From PNAI01 sp035574295 (GTDB taxonomy: Bacteria > Pseudomonadota > Alphaproteobacteria > Rhizobiales > Xanthobacteraceae): 64,000 bases of DNA. The notes beneath the pieces were generated by a model. That model did no database searches, was not told the origin of the DNA, and saw only the letters and a list, made by a program, of their open reading frames with translations. Position numbers and translations under genes: made by a program. The stretch covers positions 1 through 64,000 of the forward strand of contig DATLYX010000139.1 of NCBI GenBank assembly GCA_035574295.1. Direction: 5' to 3'. This document shows positions 17,464 to 25,430 of this stretch, in pieces. Numbering within the stretch: the first letter of the stretch is position 1; each line of letters begins with the position of its first letter.

Positions 17464-17533
17464 ACCCCTGTCCCGTTCTTACGTCTGTCATGATCGGACC
17501 AGTCCCGACCGACAAGCCCGACGATGAAAGTTT

Positions 17534-18427
17534 TCATTTCCGTGGCGCGCGCATCACCACGCCCGTCTTCTTCTCCACCGTCTGCGCAATGCGGGTGAAG
17601 TCGGTATCGGCGCCGTGCTCCTGCAACGCCGCCTCCCACAGCCGGCCGACCGCGGGCGCCACTTCGGCGGGAATGCCGAGCTGCGCCAATTCCTCAAGAA
17701 ACAGCCGCACGTCCTTCACCATCAGCCCCATGCCGAAGCCGTAATCGAACGTGCCCGGCAGGATCGAGCGCGGAAATTTTTGCGTCGTCGCCGTGTTGCA
17801 GCCGGAGCCGGCGTTGATCACATCCACCATGACGGCGGGATCGAGCTCCGCCTTCACGCCCATGGCGATCGCCTCGCAGCTCGCCGCCATCGCCGTCGCC
17901 GAAAGGAAATTGTTGACGAGCTTCATGGTCTGCGCCGCGCCCGGCTTCTCGCCGATGACGAAAACCTTGCCGATCACCGCGAGCACCGGCCGCAGGAGCT
18001 CGATCTCGGCCAGCGGCCCCGACACCATCACCGCCAGCGTGCCCTTTTCCGCCCCGGCAACGCCGCCGCTCACCGGAGAATCGATTTGCACGATGCTGCG
18101 CTCCTTCAGCGCATCGTGCATCTCGACCGCAAAGCGCGAGCCGGTGGTGGAAAGGTCCACATAACGCTTCACGCGGTTGCCGCGGATGATCCCGTCCTCG
18201 CCGATGGCGACCTTGCGGCCGACCTCGAGCGAGGGGAGGCTCGCCAGCACGGTCTCGGCGCGCGCCGCCACCTCGGCCGGCGTTTTCGCGGCCTCCGCGC
18301 CGAGCTTGACCATGCGCTCGACCGCCTCGCGCCGCACGTCGAACACGATCAGCCGATGCCCGGCCTCGATCAGCCGCCGGCACATTGGCGCACCCATGTT
18401 GCCAAGCCCGATAAACCCGATGTCCAT
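17534..18427 (-). CDS. 3-hydroxyisobutyrate dehydrogenase-family oxidoreductase
   Basis: A 297-aa NAD(P)-dependent beta-hydroxyacid dehydrogenase. The Rossmann loop GFIGLGNMGAPM is at the N-terminus. The substrate loop DSPVSGGVAGAEKGTL and the catalytic lysine in MKLVNNFLSATAM follow in the all-helical C-terminal half. The family includes 3-hydroxyisobutyrate, tartronate-semialdehyde and related dehydrogenases; the sequence alone does not pick the substrate. ATG 18427 has GGAGA upstream. It belongs to the acyl-CoA-type catabolic cluster. Confidence 0.88.
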   Translation of the reverse strand: MDIGFIGLGNMGAPMCRRLIEAGHRLIVFDVRREAVERMVKLGAEAAKTPAEVAARAETVLASLPSLEVGRKVAIGEDGIIRGNRVKRYVDLSTTGSRFAVEMHDALKERSIVQIDSPVSGGVAGAEKGTLAVMVSGPLAEIELLRPVLAVIGKVFVIGEKPGAAQTMKLVNNFLSATAMAASCEAIAMGVKAELDPAVMVDVINAGSGCNTATTQKFPRSILPGTFDYGFGMGLMVKDVRLFLEELAQLGIPAEVAPAVGRLWEAALQEHGADTDFTRIAQTVEKKTGVVMRAPRK

Positions 18428-18448
18428 CCACCGTCTCCAAGACAAAAA

Positions 18449-18550
18449 CCGTCACCCTGAGGTGCGAGCGCGGCGAGCCGCGAAGGGTGACGGCGCGTAC
18501 CCCGGTGCGTCATCCTTCGAGCGCCGCCGACGGCCCCCTCAGGATGACGA
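18449..18550. repeat. Paired inverted-repeat element (BIME-like), copy 1
   Basis: Two hairpin modules in tandem. The first runs from CCGTCACCCTGAGGTGCGAG to GCGAAGGGTGACGG (18449-18493). The second runs from CGTCATCCTTCGAG to CCCTCAGGATGACGA (18508-18550), in the opposite sense. The second module overlaps the last codons of the CoA-transferase gene. The same paired layout recurs at 44.3 kb, and a single module lies at 21.86 kb. Confidence 0.85.
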
Positions 18551-19693
18551 ATTGAGCGCCGGTTTTGTAGCAGACACAAGAAATTCCGCCCGCACCTTTT
18601 CCGTGTGCTCGCCGAGCCGCGGCACCGCACCGTAGCGCCGCTCCTCGCCTGCGCGCCGCGCCGCCGGCGCCGGCAGGTGCGCCGGCCCCGACGGCGTGCC
18701 GACCGTAATGCGCCGCAAATGCGGATGCTGCGCCAAATCCTTCGGTTCGCTCACCCGCGCAAAGGCGATGTCGGCCGCCTCGAGTTTTGCCACCAGTGTC
18801 GCAGAATCCATGGCGGCAAACGCCTCTGCAATGCGCCGGTCGGTTTCCGCACGCCGCTTCACCCGCTCGACGTTGGTGGCGAAGTTCGGGTCGCTCGCGA
18901 GCTGCGCGTCGCTCAGCACGCGCTGCGCCAGCGCCCGCCATTCGCGATCGTTCTGGATCGAGATCAGAATGTCGATGCCGTCGCGGGTGCGAAACGCGCT
19001 GTAGGGCGCGATCGAGGTATGCGCGAGCCCCATGCGTTTGGGCGGCAGGCCACCCTCATATTGCAGGAGCGGCACCGTCATCCAGTCCGCCATGGAATCG
19101 AACAGCGAGACGGAAATTTCCGTGCCCTCGCCGGTGCGCTCGCGCGCGATCAGCGCCTCCAGGATCGCCTCATAGGCATTCATGCCGGCGGCGATGTCGC
19201 ACACCGACACGCCCACCCGCGACGGCGCCTCCGGCCCGCCGGTGACCGAGGCAAGCCCTGACTCCGCCTGCACCAAAAGGTCGTAGGCCTTGCGGTGCGC
19301 ATAGGGTCCTGTTTCGCCGTAGCCGGAAATCGAACACACGATCAGCCGCGGATGCTTTGCGCGCAACTGTGCAATGGGAAACCCGAGCTTGGCGATGGCG
19401 CCGGGTTTCAAATTCTGCACCAACACGTCGGCTCGCGCGAGCATGGCGGCGAGCAGCGCCCTGTCCCCTTCCGCGGCAAGATCGAGCACGACCGACTCTT
19501 TGCCGCGGTTGAGCCAGACGAAATAGGCGCTTTCGCCGTGCACGGCGGTGTCATAGCCGCGCGCGAAATCGCCCTCCGGCCGTTCGATCTTGATCACGCG
19601 CGCGCCCGCATCCGCAAGCCGGCAGGTGCACAGCGGCGCCGCCACCGCCTGCTCGATGGACACGACGAGGAGGCCTTGCAGCGGAAACGCCAT
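18539..19693 (-). CDS. CaiB/BaiF family (class III) CoA transferase
   Basis: A 384-aa family III CoA transferase, which moves CoA between carboxylic acids through an aspartyl intermediate. The N-terminus LQGLLVVSIEQAVAAPLCTCRLADAGA and the stretches VIKIERPEGDFAR, VWLNRGKESVVLDL and GYGETGPYAHRKAYD are typical. The catalytic aspartate is probably that in VGVSVCDIAAGMNA. It is likely to activate an acid for the neighbouring acyl-CoA dehydrogenase. Its 3' end runs into a BIME-like repeat. Confidence 0.92.
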   Translation of the reverse strand: MAFPLQGLLVVSIEQAVAAPLCTCRLADAGARVIKIERPEGDFARGYDTAVHGESAYFVWLNRGKESVVLDLAAEGDRALLAAMLARADVLVQNLKPGAIAKLGFPIAQLRAKHPRLIVCSISGYGETGPYAHRKAYDLLVQAESGLASVTGGPEAPSRVGVSVCDIAAGMNAYEAILEALIARERTGEGTEISVSLFDSMADWMTVPLLQYEGGLPPKRMGLAHTSIAPYSAFRTRDGIDILISIQNDREWRALAQRVLSDAQLASDPNFATNVERVKRRAETDRRIAEAFAAMDSATLVAKLEAADIAFARVSEPKDLAQHPHLRRITVGTPSGPAHLPAPAARRAGEERRYGAVPRLGEHTEKVRAEFLVSATKPALNSSS

Positions 19694-19703
19694 CCTTCAC
19701 CTC

Positions 19704-19719
19704 TCCCCGCTTGCGGGGA
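19704..19719. repeat. Intergenic hairpin TCCCCGC-TT-GCGGGGA
   Basis: A perfect seven-base-pair stem with a two-base loop lies between the acyl-CoA dehydrogenase stop and the CoA-transferase start. It belongs to a small family of CTCTCCCCGC-type hairpins found in several gaps of this window. Confidence 0.7.
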
Positions 19720-19722
19720 ATT

Positions 19723-20886
19723 CTAATACGACCGCGGCAGGCCGAGCACGTGCTCGGCGATGTAGGACAGGATCAGATTGGTCGAGATCGGCGCCACCAG
19801 ATAGAGCCGCGTCTCGCGGAACTTGCGCTCGATGTCGAACTCCTCGGCAAAGCCGAAGCCGCCGTGCGTCTGCACGCACATGTCGGCCGCCGTCCACGAG
19901 GCCTCCGCCGCAAGATGCTTGGCCATGTTGGCCTCGGCGCCGGCGTCCTTGCCCGCATCGAACAGCACCGCCGCCTCGCGCACCATCAACTCGGCAGCAC
20001 GCATGCCGACATAGGCGCGCGCAATGGGAAACTGCACGCCCTGGTTCTGCCCGATCGGCCGGCCGAACACCACGCGCTCCTTGGCGTAGGCCGACGCCTT
20101 CTCGATGAACCACTTGGCGTCGCCTATGCACTCCGCCGCGATCAGAATGCGCTCCGCATTCATGCCCGAGAGAATGTAGCGAAAGCCCTGCCCCTCCTCG
20201 CCGATCAGGCTGCCCGCCGGAATGCGAAGGTTGTCGAAGAACACCTCGGTGGTGGCATGGTTCATCATCGTGCGGATGGGTTTGATGGTAAGGCCCTTGC
20301 CGCGCGCCTGCCGCATATCGACGAGGAACACCGACAGCCCCTCGGTGCGCTTCTTCACCTGTTCGCGCGGCGTGGTGCGCGCAAGCAGAAGCATCAAATC
20401 GGAATGTTCGGCGCGCGAGGTCCAGATTTTCTGGCCGTTGACCACGTAGCTATCGCCGTCGCGCACCGCGGTGGTGCGCAAGCTGAGCGTGTCGGTGCCC
20501 GAGGTCGGCTCGGTGACGCCGAACGCCTGCAGCCGCAATTCGCCCTTGGCGATCGCCGGAAGATATTTCTTTTTCTGCTCGGCGCTACCGTGCCTGAGCA
20601 CCGTGCCCATGGTGTACATCTGCGCGTGACAGGCGGCGCCGTTGCAGCCCGAGGCGTGAATTTCCTCCATGATCGCGGCTGCCGCCTGCATGTTGAGGCC
20701 GCTGCCGCCATACTCCTCCGGGATGAGCGCGGCAAGAAAGCCGGCCTCGGTGAGGGCGGCCACGAATTCGGCAGGATAGCCGCGCTCGCGGTCGAGCTTG
20801 CGCCAATATTCGCCGGGAAATTTTGCGCACAGCGCCCGCACCGCGGCGCGGATTTGAGTCAGTTGCTCCGCTTGCTCGTCGGTCAT
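19723..20886 (-). CDS. Acyl-CoA dehydrogenase
   Basis: A 387-aa FAD-dependent acyl-CoA dehydrogenase that introduces an alpha-beta double bond into an acyl-CoA. It has the helical N-terminal domain, the flavin-binding QAFGVTEPTSGTDTLSL strand region, KIWTSRAEHSDLML, and a C-terminal bundle ending with THGGFGFAEEFDIERKFRE. ATG 20886 is used because the family begins near MTDEQ; an ATG at 20910 has a better-looking GAGAGG, but that belongs to a hairpin repeat. It sits between the MaoC hydratase and the CoA-transferase genes, as expected for a CoA-ester degradation module. Confidence 0.9.
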   Translation of the reverse strand: MTDEQAEQLTQIRAAVRALCAKFPGEYWRKLDRERGYPAEFVAALTEAGFLAALIPEEYGGSGLNMQAAAAIMEEIHASGCNGAACHAQMYTMGTVLRHGSAEQKKKYLPAIAKGELRLQAFGVTEPTSGTDTLSLRTTAVRDGDSYVVNGQKIWTSRAEHSDLMLLLARTTPREQVKKRTEGLSVFLVDMRQARGKGLTIKPIRTMMNHATTEVFFDNLRIPAGSLIGEEGQGFRYILSGMNAERILIAAECIGDAKWFIEKASAYAKERVVFGRPIGQNQGVQFPIARAYVGMRAAELMVREAAVLFDAGKDAGAEANMAKHLAAEASWTAADMCVQTHGGFGFAEEFDIERKFRETRLYLVAPISTNLILSYIAEHVLGLPRSY

Positions 20887-20915
20887 GGCGCGATTCCATC
20901 GCAACAGCATTCACC

Positions 20916-20935
20916 TCTCCCCGCTGGCGGGGAGA
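20916..20935. repeat. Intergenic hairpin TCTCCCCGC-TG-GCGGGGAGA
   Basis: A perfect nine-base-pair stem with a two-base loop lies in the gap upstream of the acyl-CoA dehydrogenase. It is the same family as the hairpin at 19704. Confidence 0.7.
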
Positions 20936-20969
20936 AGGATCGCGTATCACGGCTTCGCTTCGCCGACAT

Positions 20970-21827
20970 CTACCGCACCTCGGCGCGGCCGTTGTTCATG
21001 ACGACCGCGTTGCGCTCCGCCACGAGCGCGCGGAAGCTTACCACGGCGCCGTCGCGCCAGATCTCGGTGCGGATCGTCTCGCCCGGAAACACCGGCGCCG
21101 AGAACCGGCCGCCGAACGCGACAAGCCGCGCCGGATCGTAGCCGCATATGGATTTCAGCACCGCGTGCCCGACCACGCCGAACGTGGCCAGCCCGTGCAG
21201 GATCGGCCGTTCGAACCCAGCCGCCTTAGCCACGTCGGGGTCCACATGCAGCGGGTTGCGGTCGCCGCTCAAGCGATAGATCAACGCCATCTCCGGCCGC
21301 GTCGGCAGGTCGCACACGAGGTCGGGCTTGCGCCCCGGAAGCGGGTGCGGCGGCGGGCTGTCGCGTTTCAGCCCGCCGAAACCGCCGTCGCCACGTGCAA
21401 AAGTGGTCTGTGTGACGGTGGCGAGCAGCGCGCCGCTCGCCTTGTCGCTGACCTTGCGCTCGCTGTAGATCAGCGCGCCCTTGTCCGCGCCCTTGTCGAT
21501 GACGTCGAGAATCGTCGTGCGGCCGATCACCGTCCCCTGCTGCGCGAACGGCCGATGAATGGTGACTCCCTGCTCGGCATTGAGGATGCGCACCCAGTCT
21601 ATGCCGGTATCAAGATTTTTGATCCAGAACCCGGGATAGCCCAGCACCGTCGCGAAAGTCGGCAGCACTTTCAGATTCTTCTCGTACACGAAGGCGAGTT
21701 GTTCGGCGTCGAGCGGATCGTAGCCGAGGCCGACGCCGAGCGCATACAGGATCGTGTCTTTGTCGGTGTAACTGTGCTCGACCTCCGGGATCTTCAGCGC
21801 GAGCAATTTGTCGTAGTCGATGGGCAT
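20970..21827 (-). CDS. MaoC-like double hot-dog dehydratase
   Basis: A 285-aa enoyl-CoA hydratase 2-type protein with two hot-dog domains. The C-terminal catalytic half has the hydratase motif YRLSGDRNPLHVDPDVAKAAGF with the Asp and His of the active site, followed by PILHGLATFGVVG. The N-terminal half (YDKLLALKIPEVEHSY, YALGVGLGYDP) is the non-catalytic hot-dog domain. It resembles the hydratase part of eukaryotic multifunctional enzyme 2, whose dehydrogenase part is like the SDR encoded just upstream. ATG 21827 is used; an in-frame TTG at 21845 is possible. Confidence 0.9.
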   Translation of the reverse strand: MPIDYDKLLALKIPEVEHSYTDKDTILYALGVGLGYDPLDAEQLAFVYEKNLKVLPTFATVLGYPGFWIKNLDTGIDWVRILNAEQGVTIHRPFAQQGTVIGRTTILDVIDKGADKGALIYSERKVSDKASGALLATVTQTTFARGDGGFGGLKRDSPPPHPLPGRKPDLVCDLPTRPEMALIYRLSGDRNPLHVDPDVAKAAGFERPILHGLATFGVVGHAVLKSICGYDPARLVAFGGRFSAPVFPGETIRTEIWRDGAVVSFRALVAERNAVVMNNGRAEVR

Positions 21828-21859
21828 GCGATCACCGTACCGCAAACGCTGCGTTGATA

Positions 21860-21904
21860 CGTCATTCTAAGGTGCGAGCGAAGCGGGCCTCGAAGGATGA
21901 CGGC
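21860..21904. repeat. BIME-like inverted-repeat module, copy 2
   Basis: A single module running from CGTCATTCTAAGGTGCGAGC to CCTCGAAGGATGACGG in the gap between the SDR and MaoC genes. Its arms match those at 18449 and 44339. Confidence 0.8.
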
Positions 21905-21970
21905 GCCGGGTTCGCAACATCACATTCGAAGGCCGTGCTTTGCGGCCCGCGAAAGTGACGCGGAAAGTCT

Positions 21971-22885
21971 TTATACAGGATCCCAGCTAAATACATCGCT
22001 GGAACGGTCGAGCGGCGTGAACGAGGGCGCGAAGGCGCCTTTGAGCTGGTCGGCGAGCTTTGCCGGCGTCCAGCCGTCGGAGCGGTGCAGCGAACGGAGC
22101 GGCCGTGTCTGGCTGAACAGAAAAATCTCGTTGTTGCGCACCGAAAAAATCTGCCCGGAGATCCCATCCGCCTTGTCGGATCCAAGATACACCACGAGCG
22201 GCGCGACCTTTTCCGGCGTCATCTGCTGCAGTTTCTCAACCCGCCGCTTCTCCTCCTCGGTTTCGGTGGGGATCGAGCTGATCATGCGGCTGTAGGCGAA
22301 CGGCGCGATGCAGTTCGAGCGCACGCCGAAGCGCGCCATGTCGATGGCGATGCCGCGCGACAGCCCGACGATGCCCATCTTCGCCGCCATATAGTTCGCC
22401 TGACCGAAATTGCCGATCAGGCCCGAGGTCGAGGTCATGTGCACGAAGCTGCCGGAATTCTGCTCGCGGAAGTGGGATGCCACGGCGCGGCTCATGTTGA
22501 AGGAGCCGTGAAGATGCACGTCGATCACATCCTTCCAGTCCGCCCAGCTCATGCGGTGGAAAATGCGGTCGCGCAAAATGCCGGCGTTGTTGACCAGGAT
22601 GTCCACCCGGCCGAAGGCTTCCAGCGCCGCGCGCACGATCTTGTCGGCGTTCTCCGGCTCGGCAATCGAGAGCGTATTGGCGATCGCCTCTCCGCCGGCC
22701 TTCTTGATCTCGCCGACCACGGTTTGCGCCGGTCCGGTATCGGCGCCCGAGCCGTCGAGCGCGGCGCCCACATCGTTGACCACGACTCGCGCGCCCTCCG
22801 CCGCAAGCAGAAGCGCAATGGCGCGCCCGATCCCGCGCCCCGCCCCGGTGACGATCGCAACTTTTCCCTCGACGATGCCTGCCAC
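21971..22885 (-). CDS. Short-chain dehydrogenase, (3R)-hydroxyacyl-CoA dehydrogenase-like
   Basis: A 304-aa SDR. The N-terminal TGAGRGIG cofactor loop, the NNAG motif (VDILVNNAGILRD), a serine in VHMTSTSGLIGN and the YMAAK active site are all present. The fingerprint GARVVVNDVGAALDGSG, the NYMAAKMGIVGLSRGIAIDMARFGVRSNCIAPFA segment and a roughly 50-residue C-terminal extension resemble the dehydrogenase domain of peroxisomal multifunctional enzyme 2. Paired with the MaoC gene downstream, it could carry out hydration and oxidation of an enoyl-CoA. It is in the same minus-strand cluster. Confidence 0.88.
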   Translation of the reverse strand: MAGIVEGKVAIVTGAGRGIGRAIALLLAAEGARVVVNDVGAALDGSGADTGPAQTVVGEIKKAGGEAIANTLSIAEPENADKIVRAALEAFGRVDILVNNAGILRDRIFHRMSWADWKDVIDVHLHGSFNMSRAVASHFREQNSGSFVHMTSTSGLIGNFGQANYMAAKMGIVGLSRGIAIDMARFGVRSNCIAPFAYSRMISSIPTETEEEKRRVEKLQQMTPEKVAPLVVYLGSDKADGISGQIFSVRNNEIFLFSQTRPLRSLHRSDGWTPAKLADQLKGAFAPSFTPLDRSSDVFSWDPV

Positions 22886-22936
22886 GGCCTACCCCCGCAA
22901 AAAATCTTACCTCTCACCGCTTGCAGGAGAGGAACC

Positions 22937-24037
22937 TCAACCCCATACCTCCTGTGCCACCTCCACCACCATGCGCAGCTTCGCCCATTGTTCCTCTTCG
23001 GCGAGCACATTGCCTTCTTCGCTTGAGGCAAAGCCGCATTGCGGCGACAGGCAGAGCTGGTCGAGCGAAATATATTTCGTTGCCTCGTCGATGCGGCGTT
23101 TGAGTTGGTCCTTCGATTCGAGCTGCCCGGTCTTGGTGGTCACCAGGCCGAGCACGACGATCCGGTCCTTCGGCACGAGTTTGAGCGGCTCGAAGCCGCC
23201 CGCGCGCTCGGTGTCGTATTCCATGAAATAGCCGTGCACCTTGATGCGGTTGAACAGCACTTCGGCCACCGGCGCATAGCCGCCCGAGCCCATGAAGGTG
23301 GAGCGATAATTGCCGCGGCACAAGTGCATGGTGATGGTCATGTCTTTCGGAATATCGGACATCGCCGCGTTGATCATGTCGGCATAGATGTTGGCGAGCC
23401 TGTCCGGATCGTCCCCCTGCGCCTTCTGCTTGTCGCGGTATTTCGGATCGCACAGCATGGCGATGAACACCTCGTCGAGCTGCAGGTAGCGGCAGCCGGC
23501 GTTCGCGAACGCGCGCACCGCTTTCGCATAGGTCTTGCCGAGGTCGGAGAAGAATTCGTCGAGCGACGGATAGGCCTCTTTGGTCACCGACTCCCGCCCG
23601 GTGCGGCCGTAGAGCGCCGACGGCGCCGGGATCGTCATCTTCGGCACGGCCTTGGTGTTCGCCTGCACGAATTTGAAGTGCTCGATCATTGGATGGCCCG
23701 AGAAACCGAGCTTGCGCACCACCCGCGCACCCTCCGCCCGCGTCTGCATCCCCTGGAACGCGATTCCCTGGTCCATCACATAGTGTTCGCAGCCGTCGAG
23801 CCCCCACAAGAAGTCGAGGTGCCACCAGGAGCGGCGGAACTCGCCGTCGGTGATCGATTGCAGGCCGATCTCCTCCTGCTTCTTGATCACGCGCGCGATC
23901 TCGCGATCCTCGACCGCCTTGAGCTGGGCGGCGCTGATTTCGCCCTTGGCGGCGCGCGCTCGCGCCTCTTTGAGCGCCGCCGGCCGCAACAGGCTGCCCA
24001 CATGGTCGGCGCGATACGGTGGTGTGCTGCGCTGCAT
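22937..24037 (-). CDS. MetE C-terminal-like (cobalamin-independent) methyltransferase, copy 1
   Basis: A 366-aa single-barrel relative of the catalytic half of MetE, the family that moves a methyl group from methyl-tetrahydrofolate or another donor to a thiol. The zinc site looks intact: H238 and C240 (MHLCRGN), E273 (YFMEYDTERAG) and C334 (SPQCGFAS). The E-to-C spacing of 61 is the same as in E. coli MetE. The N-terminus RADHVGSLLRP is typical of the short YxjG-like subfamily, which lacks the MetE N-terminal domain. It is a tandem paralogue of the next gene upstream, and both lie beside the LigM-like demethylase. The acceptor is unknown; homocysteine is the default guess. Confidence 0.88.
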   Translation of the reverse strand: MQRSTPPYRADHVGSLLRPAALKEARARAAKGEISAAQLKAVEDREIARVIKKQEEIGLQSITDGEFRRSWWHLDFLWGLDGCEHYVMDQGIAFQGMQTRAEGARVVRKLGFSGHPMIEHFKFVQANTKAVPKMTIPAPSALYGRTGRESVTKEAYPSLDEFFSDLGKTYAKAVRAFANAGCRYLQLDEVFIAMLCDPKYRDKQKAQGDDPDRLANIYADMINAAMSDIPKDMTITMHLCRGNYRSTFMGSGGYAPVAEVLFNRIKVHGYFMEYDTERAGGFEPLKLVPKDRIVVLGLVTTKTGQLESKDQLKRRIDEATKYISLDQLCLSPQCGFASSEEGNVLAEEEQWAKLRMVVEVAQEVWG

Positions 24038-24122
24038 GACTTTCCCTCCCGGTTATGGCCGACCTTTTCGGCCATCTCGATTCGAATCGCACGGCGGTGC
24101 TTGCCGACCTCGGGATCGCAAG

Positions 24123-25232
24123 CTATCGACCCCACACCTCCTCGGCGACCTCGACGATGCGCTCAAGCTTGGCCCACTGTTCCTCCTCCGCCAAGAGGTT
24201 GCCCTCCTCGCTCGATGCAAAGCCGCATTGCGGCGAGAGGCAGAGCTGTTCGAGCGGGACGAATTTTGCTGCCTCCTCGATGCGACGCTTGAGCTCATCC
24301 TTGCTTTCCAGCCTGCCGGTCTTCGAGGTGACGAGACCGAGCACCACCGTCTTGCCCTTGGGCACGAACCGTAGCGGCTCGAATCCGCCCGCCCGTTCGG
24401 TGTCGTACTCCATGAAATAGCCGTGCACGTTGATGCGATTGAACAGAAGCTCGGCCACAGGCTCGTAGCCGCCGCTCGCCACGTGCATGGAACGGAAGTT
24501 GCCGCGGCAGAGATGCATCGTGATGGTCATGTCGGTGGGAATATCGGAAATCGCCGCATTGACCATCGCCGCATAGGCGGTGGGCAGCCGCTCCGGATCG
24601 TCCCCGCGCGCCCGCACCTGTTCACGCAGCTTCGGATCGCACAGATAGGCGAGGTTCACCTCGTCGAGCTGCAGATAACGACAGCCGGCATCGGCAAAGG
24701 CGCGCACCACCTTGCGATAGGTCTGGCCGAGATCGCGGTAAAAATCGTCCATGTTGGGATACAGGCTTTCCGGCACGCCTTCTCGGCCGTAGCGGAAATG
24801 CACCTGCGAGGGCGACGGGATCGTCATTTTCGGCGTCACCTTGGCGTGCGCCTGCACGAATTTGAAATGATCGATCATCGGGTGGCCGTCGAACCCGCCG
24901 AGCTTGCCGACCACGCGCAACAGGATCGCCTGCGGCTGCATCTCGCCCTGGAACTTGATCTTGCGCTCGCCCACATAGGCTTCGATGCCGGGCAGGCGTC
25001 GTAAAAAATCGTTCTGCCATGAAGCGCGGCGGAACTCGCCGTCGGTCACCGCTTTAAGCCCGATCGCCTCCTGTCGGCGGATCACCTTCTCGATTTCGGC
25101 GTCTTCGATCGCCTTCAGCGCCGCATCGTCGATTTCGCCGCGTGCCCGTTTGGCGCGCGCCTCCTTCAGGAGGGCGGGACGCAGCAGGCTGCCGACGTGG
25201 TCGGCGCGGAACGGTGGTCTGGTACGCTGCAT
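24123..25232 (-). CDS. MetE C-terminal-like methyltransferase, copy 2
   Basis: A 369-aa paralogue of the preceding gene, similar over its full length, with the same zinc-site motifs (MHLCRGN, YFMEYDTERAG, SPQCGFAS) and the RADHVGSLLRP start. ATG 25232 is chosen because homology begins there and the next codons match the paralogue; the frame is open upstream but unconserved. It is the first gene of the long minus-strand cluster and is divergent from the LigM-like gene, with 198 bp between. Divergence is greatest around residues 80-160, where copy 2 has GIEAYVGERKIKFQGEM, so the two copies may differ in substrate. Confidence 0.88.
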   Translation of the reverse strand: MQRTRPPFRADHVGSLLRPALLKEARAKRARGEIDDAALKAIEDAEIEKVIRRQEAIGLKAVTDGEFRRASWQNDFLRRLPGIEAYVGERKIKFQGEMQPQAILLRVVGKLGGFDGHPMIDHFKFVQAHAKVTPKMTIPSPSQVHFRYGREGVPESLYPNMDDFYRDLGQTYRKVVRAFADAGCRYLQLDEVNLAYLCDPKLREQVRARGDDPERLPTAYAAMVNAAISDIPTDMTITMHLCRGNFRSMHVASGGYEPVAELLFNRINVHGYFMEYDTERAGGFEPLRFVPKGKTVVLGLVTSKTGRLESKDELKRRIEEAAKFVPLEQLCLSPQCGFASSEEGNLLAEEEQWAKLERIVEVAEEVWGR

Positions 25233-25298
25233 GCTCAATGCTCGTCTGTTGCGCTGGTCGGCCGCTATCCGCCGGCAACCTCTGGGCGTTTCCGCGGC

Positions 25299-25310
25299 GG
25301 GCAATTGCCC
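25299..25310. promoter_or_regulatory. 12-bp palindrome in the metE-like/ligM-like divergent promoter region
   Basis: GGGCAATTGCCC is a perfect palindrome, 67 bp from the methyltransferase start and 121 bp from the demethylase start. Placement between divergent catabolic genes suggests an operator, but this is unsupported beyond symmetry. Confidence 0.3.
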
Positions 25311-25430
25311 ACCGCATCGATCCGCTGTCGTCCGTCGCCGGCCAAGGACTTGAATACACCGGTCCATTTGTGCGACGAAGACTGAAGTCCCCCGTCAGAA
25401 AACGCGATCCGTGAGGAGTGATCAGGAGCC

